Assembly: GCA_015179125.1 (NCBI GenBank)
Contig: WHVA01000141.1
Coordinates: 165,879 to 229,878, forward strand
DNA: 64,000 nucleotides
Source: Gautieria morchelliformis
Lineage: Eukaryota > Basidiomycota > Agaricomycetes > Gomphales > Gomphaceae
Direction: 5' to 3'
Shown here: piece by piece, positions 33,591 through 44,500 of the stretch
Numbering within the stretch: the stretch's first letter is position 1
Layout: each line of letters opens with the position of its first letter
Made by a program: the position numbers and the translations under genes
Notes under the pieces: generated by a model
What the model saw: only the letters and a program-made list of their open reading frames with translations
What the model was told of the DNA's origin: nothing
The model's database searches: none

Positions 33591-34476
33591 TATGCCAAGT
33601 TATTGAGAATGGACACGACTAAAATTGATGAAAACGTGTTGAAGCCTCTTTTCTGTTAGTCGGGGTGGAGGTTGGGAGAAAGGAGTTAGAATTTCTATTG
33701 CATCGGAGATTCAATCACTTGGAGAAAGTTTGGACTACGCACATAGCATAATGACAGACAACCGCCCATGTCTGTGTATTCCACATGCACAAAACCTATC
33801 AGCAGTCGCCAACGTCGATGACACCGTAAAGTACATGCTCCTTGTGCAAAATCACCATCGTGGACGCGACTTGGAACCAGAGCAAATACGTCAGATATTC
33901 TATGGACAACTAGAAAGCATCATCGATGTTGTCCTACCTCGCGCACCACGTATCAACATGCGATGCCGAAACGTCACCTCCTCGCCCTGGTGATGCCTTT
34001 TTCGACAGGCGGTCGGGATGCAACCAAAGTTGTAACCACTTACTCTTTGACCACGGCGCCGATTGTGATTGATTTACGCACAGTTGAGTGCATGGTAGGA
34101 TGAGTCAGGTGAGGTAACGAGTGGGGAATCGTGGACAGGAGTGGAGACTATGCACGCACAGTCTTCGTGGATCCCGTGCAGCAAGAGGAGCAATAGAGGA
34201 ATCTGGTGCGTATATCTGGCATTTATGTACATTAACTTGTACGTCACTAACCTACAACGCACAATCACTGCAGCCTGTCGATCCAAGGCCAGCCAACTGC
34301 ACGCTGAGTTCCTCCCCGAGGCACCCCTGACTGACCCACGGCTGCGACTTTTCCAATTTCAAATTGATACCTTCACCTGCGAGCATCTCTCCACCATGGT
34401 TAATTCCATCGCCGTCCACGCACCATCTGATTCCAGCAAACAGTTCAACGGCCAATACTTTCCGGATTCATCGGCC
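33591..34476. other. Unassigned ORFs left of the 12-kb inverted-repeat structure
   Basis: Plus-strand ORFs at 33730-33993 (87 codons) and 34141-34557 have codon-like composition, and an intron of about 67 bases (34205-34272, GTGCGT...TGCAG) would join the latter into a frame reading SQLHAEFLPEAPL and TFTCEHLSTMVNSIAVH. That frame is interrupted by the inverted repeat at 34477. No domain recognised; possibly a host gene fragment broken by the insertion. Confidence 0.3.
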
Positions 34477-34744
34477 CTATGGGGCATGATCACTCGGCTT
34501 GCACGATATACAACCTCTGTGGATGGATGTCTAAGTGGGGCTATGACGGCCGAGTGAAGAGGGCGATCACGTTTCAAAAAGTTTTTTCACATACTTGCAT
34601 GTTTTTTAGTATCCGAAATTCAGTGCTCCAAAGCACTTATTTTTGGTGCTCATTTAATGATATTTTTGAGCACTGATTTGTCAGTGCTCAAAGGTACTGA
34701 ATATTACCGTTTGTGTAAAAGGTACCGAAATCTAATGTCGGAGT

Positions 34745-35340
34745 TTTCTCCAGTGCAGGCATGCGCTGGTACCCGGCGCTGTCAGTGCAGGCGTGCGCTG
34801 GTACCCGGTGCTGTCAGCGCAGCATGCGCTGGTGCACATCGCTGTCAGCGCAGGCTTGTGCTGCTACCCAGCGCTGTCAGCGCAGGCGTGCGCTGCTACT
34901 CGGCGCTGTCAGCGCACGCTTGTGCTGGTGCCGGCGCTGTCAAGGCACGCGTGCGCTGGTGCACGTCGCAGTCAGCGCACTCTTCCGCTGGTACCACCGC
35001 TGTCAGCGCAGCGTGCGCTGGTGCACTTCGCTGTCAGCGCAGGCTTGCGCTGGTACCGGCGCTGTCAGCGCAGGCTTGCGCTGGTACCGGCGCTGTCAGC
35101 GCAGGCGTGCGCTGGTACCCGGCCCTGTCAGCGCAGCGTGCGCTGGTGCACGTCGCTGTCAGCGCAGGCGTGCGACCGAAATCTAATGTCGGAGTTTTCT
35201 CCAGTGCAGGCATGCGCTGGTACCCGGCGCTGTCAAGGCACGCGTGCGCTGGTGCACGTCCGCAGTCCAGGCGCACTCCTTCCGCTGGTACCACCGCTGT
35301 CAGCGCAGCGTGCGCTGGTGCACGTCGCTGTCAGTGCACG
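34745..35340 (+). repeat. 31-32 base GC-rich minisatellite, left arm
   Basis: About 18 units alternate between a GCGCTGGTACCCGGCGCTGT type and a GCGCTGGTGCACGTCGCTGT type, joined by CAGCGCAG. The unit length leaves all three frames open, producing artefactual Ala/Arg/Cys-rich ORFs. A segment that includes unique sequence (GAAATCTAATGTCGGAG) is duplicated internally at 35177. The array is split at 35340 by the Ty3 element and continues at 41550-41583. Confidence 0.9.
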
Positions 35341-35803
35341 TGTAAGGGCAACCCTGACTAGTCGTGGAGATCGCACTACCACACAACTGACAAGGGGAAA
35401 TCCAAAGTATGTATACATGAACGGAGTATACAAGAGAGGGGATTCTAACCTGACAAGGGGAAATCCAAAGAGAAAAGCTAAGGACCCCCAATGTCAGCGA
35501 GCCCGTATTATACTACGCTGCGCAGCCAGGGACAACACTTGGCACCCGCCATCAACCCTGCATCCCCCTGACCCTTGATAGACCCTTGATGCCACCTATT
35601 ATGCGAGTCGCTTGATTTCCGACACTGTTCCGGGGGTGGAAGTCGGAAATTGGAGTGGAACTGGCAAGGCGAACGGAACTGGTGGAAGTTCTCCCAGAAG
35701 CGGAATCGGAACCGGAAGCCGGAGTCGGAAATGGAGTCGGAAATGGAGTCGGAACTGGGTGTGGTGTCGGAACTGGAAATGGAAAACAGGCTGTCCCCTG
35801 ACA
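35341..35803 (-). repeat. 3' LTR of the Ty3 element
   Basis: On the plus strand it runs TGTAAGGGCAACCCTG to CCCCTGACA. It contains an internal direct repeat (TGACAAGGGGAAATCCAAAG, twice). Confidence 0.95.
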
Positions 35804-36097
35804 TCACCCCCCCTCTAGCGTGCTGCGTCCTCGAAGCACGGGACACGAGGATTGAAATGCCAGCGAGCGGATTCGGCGAGGGGCACCGGGATGCGTCCTA
35901 TAGAACTCACGGAGTTTGTCCGGAGCGGAAACATCTTGCTCCGGGACCCACGAATTCTCCTCGTACCCATACCCTTCCCATTTCACGAGGAATTGGAGTC
36001 GTCCTCGCACAAACCGGCTGTCCAGGATCCATTCCACCACATAGTGCTCTTCCCCATCTACAATTTCTGGATGAGGGGCGGATGAGCCTTCCGACAT
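35804..36097 (-). pseudogene. Ty3 pol C-terminal chromodomain, out of frame with pol
   Basis: The frame reads EHYVVEWILDSRFVRGR, then LQFLVKWEGYGYEENSWVPE, a canonical chromodomain (aromatic cage positions Y, W, and a later W) that binds methylated histone tails and directs integration. It lies in a different frame from the main pol ORF, which stops at 36058 with a 40-base overlap. One-base indel in a CCGCCCCTC context would reconnect them. In related elements the chromodomain is fused to integrase. Confidence 0.85.
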
Positions 36098-39000
36098 GGA
36101 ATTGGGTCCTCAAGCACAGGGAGTAACTTCGCCACGTTGAAGACGGGGTGGAGGCGGGACATGGACATCGGAAGCCGGAGGCGGTATGCATTCCGTCCAA
36201 CCCTCCGTGTCACTGTGAAGGGCCCAAGGTAGCGGTGGGCAAGCTTCTGCGAAGGGCGTGTGGTGCGGATGTCACTTGCATCTAGGTATACCTTGTCTCC
36301 AACTTGGTACTCCGGGGCAGGAACCCGGCGTCGGTTGTAGTACCTTGCCATGTCATCCTTGGCCTTCGCAAGGGCCGACTTGGCTTCCGAAAGGGTGGAG
36401 TCCATGCGGTCTCGGAACTCATTGACCGTCTCGAGTCGGGAGTCAGCCTGGCGTGGTTCGAAGCCCATCCGCGGGTGTCGTCCGGAGTCAAGCATGAAGG
36501 GAGTCTGTTGCGTGGCGGAATGGACATGGTTGTTGTATTGGAATTCCGCCAGCGGAAGTAACTCATCCCAGTCATCCTGCCTCTCATTGACAAAGAGGCG
36601 GAGATATTGCTCCAACTCCTGATTGACCCGTTCCGTCTGTCCGTCACCCTGCGGATGGTATGCTGTGGTGGTAGCCAGCTTTATGCCGAGCAGGCAGTAG
36701 AGCTCCCGAGTCAGTTCCGCGACAAACTGCGGACCTCGGTAGGAGACAACTTGCTTCGGGAGCCCATGCAACTTCCAGACATGTGCAAGGAACAGGCGGG
36801 CCGCTCCGAGGGCTGTGATCGTCGTGTGCGTCGGAATGAAGTGGGACACCTTGCTTACCGAATCCACGACGTTCATGATCGCGTCGTAGCCATGAGACTC
36901 TGGGAGTTCAACGATGAAGTCGACACTGATGGTGTCCCAGCGGGATTCGGGAATCAGGAGCGGAACAAGTTCTCCGACGGGCGGATGTCGTTGCGCTTTG
37001 GTTCGGAGACAAAGGTCACACGTCTTTACGTACTGTCCGATGTAGCGGGACATCTGAGGCCACCAGTAATTCCGAGCCACTAACTCCAACGTCTTCCACC
37101 TGCCAGCATGCCCAGCGACCCGTGTGTCATGGTGCTGGGACACGACGCGGCGGCGGAGGTCCGCCCCACCTGGAACGTAGACCTTGCCTCTGAAGTGGAG
37201 CAGCCCATCATGTTCCGACCATTCCGCTGCCCCTACCGACCGTGAGTGCCCTTTCCGAAGTTCCTCCACTGCCTTCACCACCGACTCCTCCTTCTCTCCA
37301 TTCCGGTACTGCCTCCGGATATCCCGGAGCATTTCCGCTTCCGCTCCAACTGCAGTCACTCCTTCTAGGGCGCGGATTGCAAAGAGACTTGGGCGGAGCA
37401 GTGTCATATCCGCGTTGTCTCCACTTCCGCTCCCATGATCCACGCGGCGGGATAGGGCATCGGGCTTGCCCATGGTGTGGCCGGGGCGGTGGTGGAGCAT
37501 GAAGTCAAACCGGGACAGGTGTAGGGACCACCGTGCTTGTCGTCGGTTCAACTTCTTAGACGTGCGGAAATACTCGAGGTTCTTGTGGTCTGTCCAGATC
37601 TCAAATGGGCATAGAGCACCCTCGAGGAAGTGTCGCCACTCCTCCAGCGCTCGGATGATTGCCAGCATCTCCTTGTCATGGATCTCATAGTTCCGCTCGA
37701 CCGGACTGAGGCTCTTAGAGAAGAAGGCAATCGGATGCCACCCCCCACCATCTTCCAATGACTGTTGTGACAAGACCGCTCCGGTAGCTGTGTCGGAAGA
37801 ATCCGCCTTGACTCGGTAAGGGCGAGAGTCGTTGGGAAAGACCAGGACCGGGGCGGAAGTGATCAACTCTTTGAGTTTGTCGAAGGAGGCCTGTTCCGGC
37901 TCTCCCCACCGCCACCCAACCTCCTTCTTGGTGAGGTCGAAGAGGGCACGAGCGTGGCAGGAGAAGTCCTTGATGAATCGCCGGTAGAAATTGACAAACC
38001 CAATGAAGGACTGGACCTCCTTCTTGTTCCGCAGCATGGGCCAATCCGATACACCGGAAACTTTGACGGGGTCCATTTCCACCTTTCCTTCCGACACAAT
38101 CACCCCAAGATACTCTATCCGCGTCCGCTCAAATTCGGACTTTTCCGGCTTGAGACACAGGTTGTACTCCCGGAGCCATTCCAGCACTCTCCGCACGACT
38201 TCCCGATGTTTGGACATTGTTTTTGTGAAGATGAGGATGTCATCGAGGTAGACGCAGACAACCCCTTCTGCTATCATGTCACGGAAAATGTCATTCATCA
38301 TCGTCTGGAACGTGGCAGGACTGTTGGTGAGGCCAAAGAACATGACCTGTGGCTCAAAGAGTCCTCGGTTGGTGCGGAATGCGGCCTTCCACTCGTCTCC
38401 CTCGCGGATCCGGACATTATTGAAGCCCCAGCGGACATCCAGCTTAGTGAAGTACCTCGCCCCGCGGAGTTGTGTGACCAGTTCGGAAATGAGTGGAATG
38501 GGGTACCGGTTCTTGATCGTGATCGCATTCAAGGCCCGGTAATCCTGCACAAGTCTGAGTGAGCCGTCCTTCTTCTTGAAGAACACCGGAGATGCCATGG
38601 GTGACTTGGAGGGGCGGATCCTCCCTGTACGGAGGTTTTCCGCAAGGAATGCATCGAGCTCTACCTGCTCCTTGGGTGACAGCGGGTAGACCTTGCAGTT
38701 GGTGGGCTTTGACCCAGGCTCCAACTCGATGGCATGGTCCCACAGCTTCCGCGGAGGCAGGGCATCAAATGACTCCTTGGAAAAGACGTCCTCGAACTCC
38801 CGCAGGTACTCCGGAATTTCCACCTCCACTCTATCATGCCTCTTAGAGGCTTCAGCGAGGCGTTGCGAAATATTTCCGGTGGCGCGGATGTGTTCCGCTT
38901 CCGGCGGAAGGTTTACGCACAGCAAGCGCTCCCCTTCCGCCAGAGTGTCTTCCGGGCCGAGTCGGATGATGTCGGAATCGGATGAATCAGAATCGGAATT

Positions 39001-39729
39001 GGAATTGGAAGTGGGATCCGGGTCAAATTCCACTTCCGAGTCTTCTTCTGCAAGCAGTGGATGGGGACCGGAACGACATGTCTGTATGAGCCGTTTGGTC
39101 TTCCGCTGCTCCTGGCGCTCCTTCCGCATTTCCGACCGGCACATGTGACACTTGGCTGGACATCGACTCATCAGTACCTTCCGAGTCTGCCAATTGATCT
39201 CCGGGTTGTGCTCCTGAAGCCAGGTAAACCCGAGGATGATGTCTTGCTTCCCCAGGCTGGTGACTGCAAAGGAAGTGCGTTCCGAGTGTCCATCGTAGCG
39301 GAGAATTGTGTCTACTATCTCCGTGATGGACCCTGCCTCATTGGGGCTTCCATCCACATTGAACACCGGGATTGCACATTGCAACTTCCGCGTGGTCAGT
39401 TGGTTCCGTTCCACATAGTCCCGGTCTATAAACTGACCAGTGGCCCCGCAATCGACAAGGGCGGGTCCGGATTTGACTTCCGCCGTATCTGTCGTCTGGA
39501 TCTCCACCTTAATGATTAATGACTTGGGGCCAGGGGTGGCAGCAACAACATAGCGCTTCGGAAGGCGTCTCTCCCAAGGGCGGATGCGGGATAGACGGGG
39601 TGTCGGATTTGGCTTTTGTGTGACTTTATCCGGTGGGTCTGTACGAAGTGAGGGGAGTGGGGGCTTTTCATTCTCTACTTCAAGACAGGAAAACCGGTTA
39701 TGTACAGGCAGCAGGGGCACACATCTCAC
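36058..39729 (-). CDS. Ty3/gypsy pol polyprotein (protease, RT, RNase H, integrase) with altered integrase active site
   Basis: 1223 codons. Aspartic protease: ALVDCGATGQFID near residue 90. Reverse transcriptase: FKKKDGSLRLVQDYRALN, FGLTNSPATFQ and the YLDDILIF catalytic motif. RNase H: VKADSSDTATGAVLSQQ and WTDHKNLEYF. Integrase: zinc-binding part ending TCDLCLRTK, first catalytic Asp in ISVDFIVELP, Glu in GQTERVNQEL. The second catalytic position reads VVSYRGPQF (codon 36739-36741, TAC) where the family has SDRGPQF, so the DDE triad is D-Y-E and integration by this copy's own enzyme should fail. The ORF overlaps the gag zinc-knuckle frame by four bases at GTGA in the -1 frame. It ends before the chromodomain because of a frame change. 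Confidence 0.9.
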   Translation of the reverse strand: MRCVPLLPVHNRFSCLEVENEKPPLPSLRTDPPDKVTQKPNPTPRLSRIRPWERRLPKRYVVAATPGPKSLIIKVEIQTTDTAEVKSGPALVDCGATGQFIDRDYVERNQLTTRKLQCAIPVFNVDGSPNEAGSITEIVDTILRYDGHSERTSFAVTSLGKQDIILGFTWLQEHNPEINWQTRKVLMSRCPAKCHMCRSEMRKERQEQRKTKRLIQTCRSGPHPLLAEEDSEVEFDPDPTSNSNSDSDSSDSDIIRLGPEDTLAEGERLLCVNLPPEAEHIRATGNISQRLAEASKRHDRVEVEIPEYLREFEDVFSKESFDALPPRKLWDHAIELEPGSKPTNCKVYPLSPKEQVELDAFLAENLRTGRIRPSKSPMASPVFFKKKDGSLRLVQDYRALNAITIKNRYPIPLISELVTQLRGARYFTKLDVRWGFNNVRIREGDEWKAAFRTNRGLFEPQVMFFGLTNSPATFQTMMNDIFRDMIAEGVVCVYLDDILIFTKTMSKHREVVRRVLEWLREYNLCLKPEKSEFERTRIEYLGVIVSEGKVEMDPVKVSGVSDWPMLRNKKEVQSFIGFVNFYRRFIKDFSCHARALFDLTKKEVGWRWGEPEQASFDKLKELITSAPVLVFPNDSRPYRVKADSSDTATGAVLSQQSLEDGGGWHPIAFFSKSLSPVERNYEIHDKEMLAIIRALEEWRHFLEGALCPFEIWTDHKNLEYFRTSKKLNRRQARWSLHLSRFDFMLHHRPGHTMGKPDALSRRVDHGSGSGDNADMTLLRPSLFAIRALEGVTAVGAEAEMLRDIRRQYRNGEKEESVVKAVEELRKGHSRSVGAAEWSEHDGLLHFRGKVYVPGGADLRRRVVSQHHDTRVAGHAGRWKTLELVARNYWWPQMSRYIGQYVKTCDLCLRTKAQRHPPVGELVPLLIPESRWDTISVDFIVELPESHGYDAIMNVVDSVSKVSHFIPTHTTITALGAARLFLAHVWKLHGLPKQVVSYRGPQFVAELTRELYCLLGIKLATTTAYHPQGDGQTERVNQELEQYLRLFVNERQDDWDELLPLAEFQYNNHVHSATQQTPFMLDSGRHPRMGFEPRQADSRLETVNEFRDRMDSTLSEAKSALAKAKDDMARYYNRRRVPAPEYQVGDKVYLDASDIRTTRPSQKLAHRYLGPFTVTRRVGRNAYRLRLPMSMSRLHPVFNVAKLLPVLEDPIPCRKAHPPLIQKL

Positions 39730-40205
39730 CCGCTGCGCGTCACAAAATCCGACGCATCTTCCGCTTCCGATGCACCATGTTCCGCAATTTCGGAAATTCC
39801 TTCCGCGGTAGGCACTCCGCTTATGTCCGCAAGTGCGAGGAACTCTGGAAGGAGCTCGAGTTTCTCCTCTGTGGTCATAAGCCGGATGTCAAAGGCTTGG
39901 GGGCACTCGCGGGCATAGTGGCCTGGTTGTTGACATCGGAAGCAGGTGATAGTTCCGCGGCCTTTTCCACGCATGCGGTCAACATCCATCGGGGCAGGGC
40001 CACTTTTCGAGGGAGGAGGGCTATGGTTCCTAATAGGAGCAGGCGGAGCAAGCGTCGGAAATACTTTCCGCATGGGAATGAATGTGCTTCCGGGTTTTGG
40101 CACAGGTGGAGTAGGACGAGTGGAATTGTGTGTCATGTTCCGGCTCGTCTCCACGAAGGCCTCATTTGCTTCCCTGTTCCGGGACACCCTGTGCAGCTTG
40201 GTACC
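39726..40205 (-). pseudogene. Ty3 gag, zinc-knuckle part (shifted frame)
   Basis: This frame encodes SRNREANEAFVETSRNM, PMDVDRMRGKGRG and CFRCQQPGHYARECPQ, a CCHC nucleocapsid knuckle (C-x2-C-x4-H-x4-C) that binds RNA. It is out of frame with the capsid part; loss of two bases in a CAGAGG-like context near 40195-40205 would explain it. It ends at a TGA overlapping the start of pol. Confidence 0.8.
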
Positions 40206-40899
40206 ACCCTTCCGGGTCATCAAAATCCGGAGCTCCATCCCCAAGCAGCGCGACTTGGTTCTGGAGTGTCGGATCAAGTCCTCGTCGGAATTTGATGACG
40301 ATTGTCTTGTCGTCATCATACCCCGCAAGGTCGATGAGCTCCTGGAAGGGATCGATGTAGTCATCGACCGGATCCTTGGCCTGGTACCAGCCGGTCCCCT
40401 CGAGCTTCGTAAGGGCTGTGAGCTGCTCGTTTTTCGGGCAGAACTGGTCGGAAAATGTTTTCTCGAAGGCGTCCCAGTCCCGGAAGTAGTTCCCCTTGCC
40501 CTTTGCTTCATGTCGGATCACCTTGTTTGCAAAACGGGCTGCGCGGTCCGACTTGAAAAAGGACAATGTCCAGTGAATCCGAGCCTGGTCGTTCGGAAAG
40601 AGGTCTCCGACAATTGTGAAGTAGATGCTGCATGTGTTGAAGAACGCACGTCCCTTCTCCCGATCTCCGTCAAAGTCCGCTGGAGTTGCGGGTTTGACCT
40701 TTGCTAACTTCGCGGACATCCTCTTTTCCGCCAGTTCCGCTTTTCCGAAATCCGGATCATCCAGCATTTCATTTCCACCACCTTGTGGAATATCTAACTT
40801 AGCCAAAATCGCTTGTAAGGCTGTTTCAATCGCGTCGGTCTTCACCCGGTTCCGCGTCAATTCCTCCTCCACATTCCGAAGACGATCATCTGGTTCCAT
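40162..40899 (-). CDS. Ty3 gag, capsid-like part
   Basis: From the first ATG inside the element (40899, MEPDDRLRNVEEEL) the frame has a predicted coiled-coil start and then the retrotransposon-gag core (AFFNTCSIYFTIVGDLFP, IHWTLSFFKSDRAARFA, DWDAFEKTFSDQF, LIDLAGYDDDKTIVIKFRRG). These assemble the particle. The frame is open further upstream to 41086, so an earlier non-ATG start cannot be excluded. It terminates early at 40162 because of the frame change before the zinc knuckle. Confidence 0.85.
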   Translation of the reverse strand: MEPDDRLRNVEEELTRNRVKTDAIETALQAILAKLDIPQGGGNEMLDDPDFGKAELAEKRMSAKLAKVKPATPADFDGDREKGRAFFNTCSIYFTIVGDLFPNDQARIHWTLSFFKSDRAARFANKVIRHEAKGKGNYFRDWDAFEKTFSDQFCPKNEQLTALTKLEGTGWYQAKDPVDDYIDPFQELIDLAGYDDDKTIVIKFRRGLDPTLQNQVALLGDGAPDFDDPEGWYQAAQGVPEQGSK

Positions 40900-41086
40900 G
40901 TCAGAAGGAGAAATGTGGGACGGGATTTCCGGGGTTGGGAGCTCGACGTAAGAAGAAGGGCTGTTGTACGCTGTGTGTGCGGAAGAGGTTGCGATCTCCA
41001 AGTCGCTATCTCCGATTCCGAACGCACCTATGGGGGCTGCAACGCGCAGTACGACCGCCGGTCCTCTAGGGGGGAGACTTTTCTGC

Positions 41087-41549
41087 TGTAAGGGCAACCC
41101 TGACTAGTCGTGGAGATCGCACTACCACACAACTGACAAGGGGAAATCCAAAGTATGTATACATGAACGGAGTATACAAGAGAGGGGATTCTCACCTGAC
41201 AAGGGGAAATCCAAAGAGAAAAGTCTAAGGATCCCCAATGTCAGCGAGCCCGTATTATACTACGCTGCGCAGCCAGGGACAACACTTGGCACCCGCCATC
41301 AACCCTGCATCCCCCTGACCCTTGATCGACCCTTGATGCCACCTATTATGCGAGTCGCTTGATTTCCGACACTGTTCCGGGGGTGGAAGTCGGAAATTGG
41401 AGTGGAACTGGCAAGGCGAACGGAACTGGTGGAAGTTCTCCCAGAAGCGGAATCGGAACCGGAAGCGGAGTCGGAAATGGAGTCGGAAATGGAGTCGGAA
41501 CTGGGTGTGGTGTCGGAACTGGAAATGGAAAACAGGGTGTCCCCTGACA
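41087..41549 (-). repeat. 5' LTR of the Ty3 element
   Basis: 463 bases, TGT...ACA ends. Differs from 35341-35803 by about four substitutions and two single-base indels. Confidence 0.95.
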
Positions 41550-44500
41550 GCACGTGTGCGCTGGTACCCGGTGCTGTCAGCACTCAGTGAAATCCAGTGA
41601 ATTAATATATATATTTCTGGGCAAATATACTGAAGTTTCCATATATGTATCAATGAATTTCCATGCTTGAGGTGCCGGACTGCTACTGCGGCCCCAAGTG
41701 ACAACTGCTTTTGAGATACAGCACTAAGTCTAAGTACACTGTAGAAAGAATAAGCGCTATATTTCAGTTCCGCTTGCCCTACAGCTAAATTACAGTACCG
41801 ACTTGTACTGAAATTTAGTCCCAAAAAGATAATTTCACAGAGCACTAAAAATCAGTACTATACAAGTACTGAAATTTAGGTACAGGAAAAAATGCAAAGT
41901 CCAAATGATGAATGAGATTTTTTGTCTGATTTCCGGCGGAAGGTGAAAGGCACAGGACCAGTCGGAGTACAACCTGGCTGACTAATGCAAGAACGAATGT
42001 ATGCGCGCTCTTCATCCTTCACTCTTGCCATCGCCACCATGGTCAGCCCCTCAACTCGCCTCGTCGTAGCGCACGTAGTATTCTTCTCCCATTCTCCTCC
42101 TTACACCCGTGTCCTGGTTGGGCAGAGTCTTGAACTCAGCCTGACCGCACACGCGAGATTGACCCCTCCTGCACGGTTACCGGACCGCCTGCACGCTCAG
42201 CGGCAACCTGAGTGACCCCAGGTTCTCCACCACCGCACCAGGTAGCTGTCCCAGCTGTTCTTCGTGGTGGAAGTTGTCGCACGATTTGATAGAGAGACTG
42301 ATTGAGGCTGTGAAAAGGAAGATGGTGAGTTGGGCGTTCGCTCGACCCATCCCCTGTGTACAACACATACATCAACGATCCCTCCTCCAATATTTCCGAC
42401 AAGCATGTCAATGAGGTATGTTAGTATTTTGAGAACTAACAGAACTGGTCAGCAGCTTTCTGTGAAAGCCTATCGCGGCGGTGGGTGCGGGTGTGGGCAT
42501 GAGCTCAAACTCGGCACGCTCGGGCGCAACCGCGCTCACGACAACAACGTCGAGCAGTGCGCTGATGGCTGCGGATGTGGAGCTTGACATCGAGGAGTGC
42601 ACACTGCACCTGGCGGTCGAGGAGACGTTTGAGGAGATCGGGTGGCGGTGGATGCTGTGGGCAGCGAACGGGCACGCGATACGTGTGGGTGAGCTTATCC
42701 TGATTGTGGACTCGGACACATTGTACCGGAGGATTGCCTCAGGGCAGGGATGCGATCGGGGTCTACCTACCATGCGCACGACGAGTTTACTGTTTAGTAT
42801 AATCTCCAGGCTCCATGAGGAACGGGAAGCACCATGGAGATATCAGCCTCTGCACCACGGCGCTCCGTCTATGGCGAGGGCGTGCATGTGCACGCTGCAT
42901 CGACTACTCCTTTTTTCACCGCAAGCCCGCGGGCGAGGACGAGTCAATGACCCAGCCTGAGTCACGCCGCCATGCCAACCCTGAGCGTCACGCCGAGGCA
43001 TAGGCCGTCCTCTGCTCCGTGCAGCAAGCTTGATCTCATATGTGCTTGCCCCACGCTGCCGCTGCCCCTGCGTGGACGAGGACAGCCTGCGATGGTCTGT
43101 GATGCGCCATGCACACACACACGCCTCAAGCCCAGCCAGACACTCCACGCGGTGTATGAGTCCTCAGTCTGCACCGACCCCACCGTACAAGACTACAAGA
43201 CCATCGCACCTGCGGGCCGCGTCATCCAAGCTCGCGGATGTCCTCCCCCATCCAGGCCATGCTCTACCTCCCATAGTGTGGAAGTCCCCACAGCTCTGAC
43301 AACAGATCACCACCCACCTGTGCCCCAAGCGCCATGGCGCATCGTCCAGACCCACCTATACTCGTGCTAAACACCACGGGGTGCGCTACCCAACACCGTC
43401 CCCGTCAGCCCGTCACCGCACACACATGCATCCATGTGCCACGTGCAGCTCAAATCCACCGCACCTGCACCAGGTCTCGACTCTGGTCAAAATTTCTCCG
43501 ATGTGGTAAGTAACCTTCGTTACTGTACTCTCGCTTCTGTTGCACAAACTCATAATACTCTGCCAGTGCCCCCCAATTCACATTTGACACTCACAGTCGG
43601 TGTAATGCTTGTTTTCTATAGCGGACAAAAGCATGAGCGTCGTGCACCACCCGCCGCATCCCGAGGCTTGCATACTCATGCGTGTCCATGCACCGTGCTT
43701 TGCTCCGCTCGGGGCCAGACATGCAGCAGGCTCGATCCCATGCGTGCCCCGTGCTGCCGTTGCGTGGACGAGGACAGCCTGCGATGGCCTGCACACACAC
43801 ACACGCCTCTGGGATGTGCATTCGGCCCACGCAGCCAGAATCTCCGGGCGGTGTACGGGTCCACACCGATGCCACCTACAAGACTACAAGACAGTCGCAC
43901 CCGCGGGCCACGTCGTCCAAGCTTGCGGATATGGACCACCCCATGCCCATGCCCCATATCCAGATCCCCGCCCATGCTCGTGCCAAAGACCACGGAGGTA
44001 CTCTGTCTAAAATGTGACCGTCATGCAGGACAGCGCACACACATGCAACCATGTGCCATCTGGGGTCTCGACCCTCGTCAAAGTGTCTCCGATGTGGGAG
44101 GTAACCTTTATGACTGTAATCTCGCTCCTGTTGCACAAACTCATAATACACTGCCAGTCCCCCTCAATTCACGTTTGTAAAGAGCATCGTTCCAAGAGGC
44201 CGACAAGTCCATTTACAAAGTTACCATCAGTGTTGCATGCATCACTGCGGCTTCTGTTCGCGATTGGCGGAATCCCCCAAGGTAGCGATCATTGAGCATG
44301 AGTCGGGTGTGTGCAGCCGACAGCGGGGGTTGCTAGCCGCGACTGATTCTGTTTTTCTTTTTGGTACCAGCTATTATGCAGGTCGTCTACTTTTTCTCAT
44401 GTCTTGCATTGCTCTCATGTCTTGCATCGCCAAGCACAGATGCACACCATTCCCAGATGTCTGCTTGCAGTCTTCCATGCTCTTTAGCACACGCTCACCC

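Larger units (their letters stand above)
35341..41549 (-). mobile_element. Full-length Ty3/gypsy LTR retrotransposon, target duplication GCACG
   Basis: Two 463-base LTRs flank gag and pol on the minus strand. GCACG stands at 35336-35340 and again at 41550-41554. The LTRs differ at about six positions by eye (roughly 98.7 percent identical), so insertion is fairly recent. A polypurine tract (AGAGGGGGGTGA, reverse strand, next to 35804) precedes the 3' LTR. The sequence next to the 5' LTR does not begin with the usual TGG of a tRNA primer site, so the primer is not identified. Coding capacity is broken by two frame changes and a catalytic substitution. Confidence 0.95.

Noticed and set aside
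34657-35578. Long Ala/Arg/Cys-rich ORFs in the minisatellite (also 45570-46290)
   Set aside because: Produced by the 31-32 base repeat, which is open in several frames. No start context, no conservation beyond the DNA repeat.
42481-42960. 159-codon ORF inside the large inverted-repeat structure as a transposase
   Set aside because: No catalytic pattern, no known fold, low-complexity start; cannot be supported.
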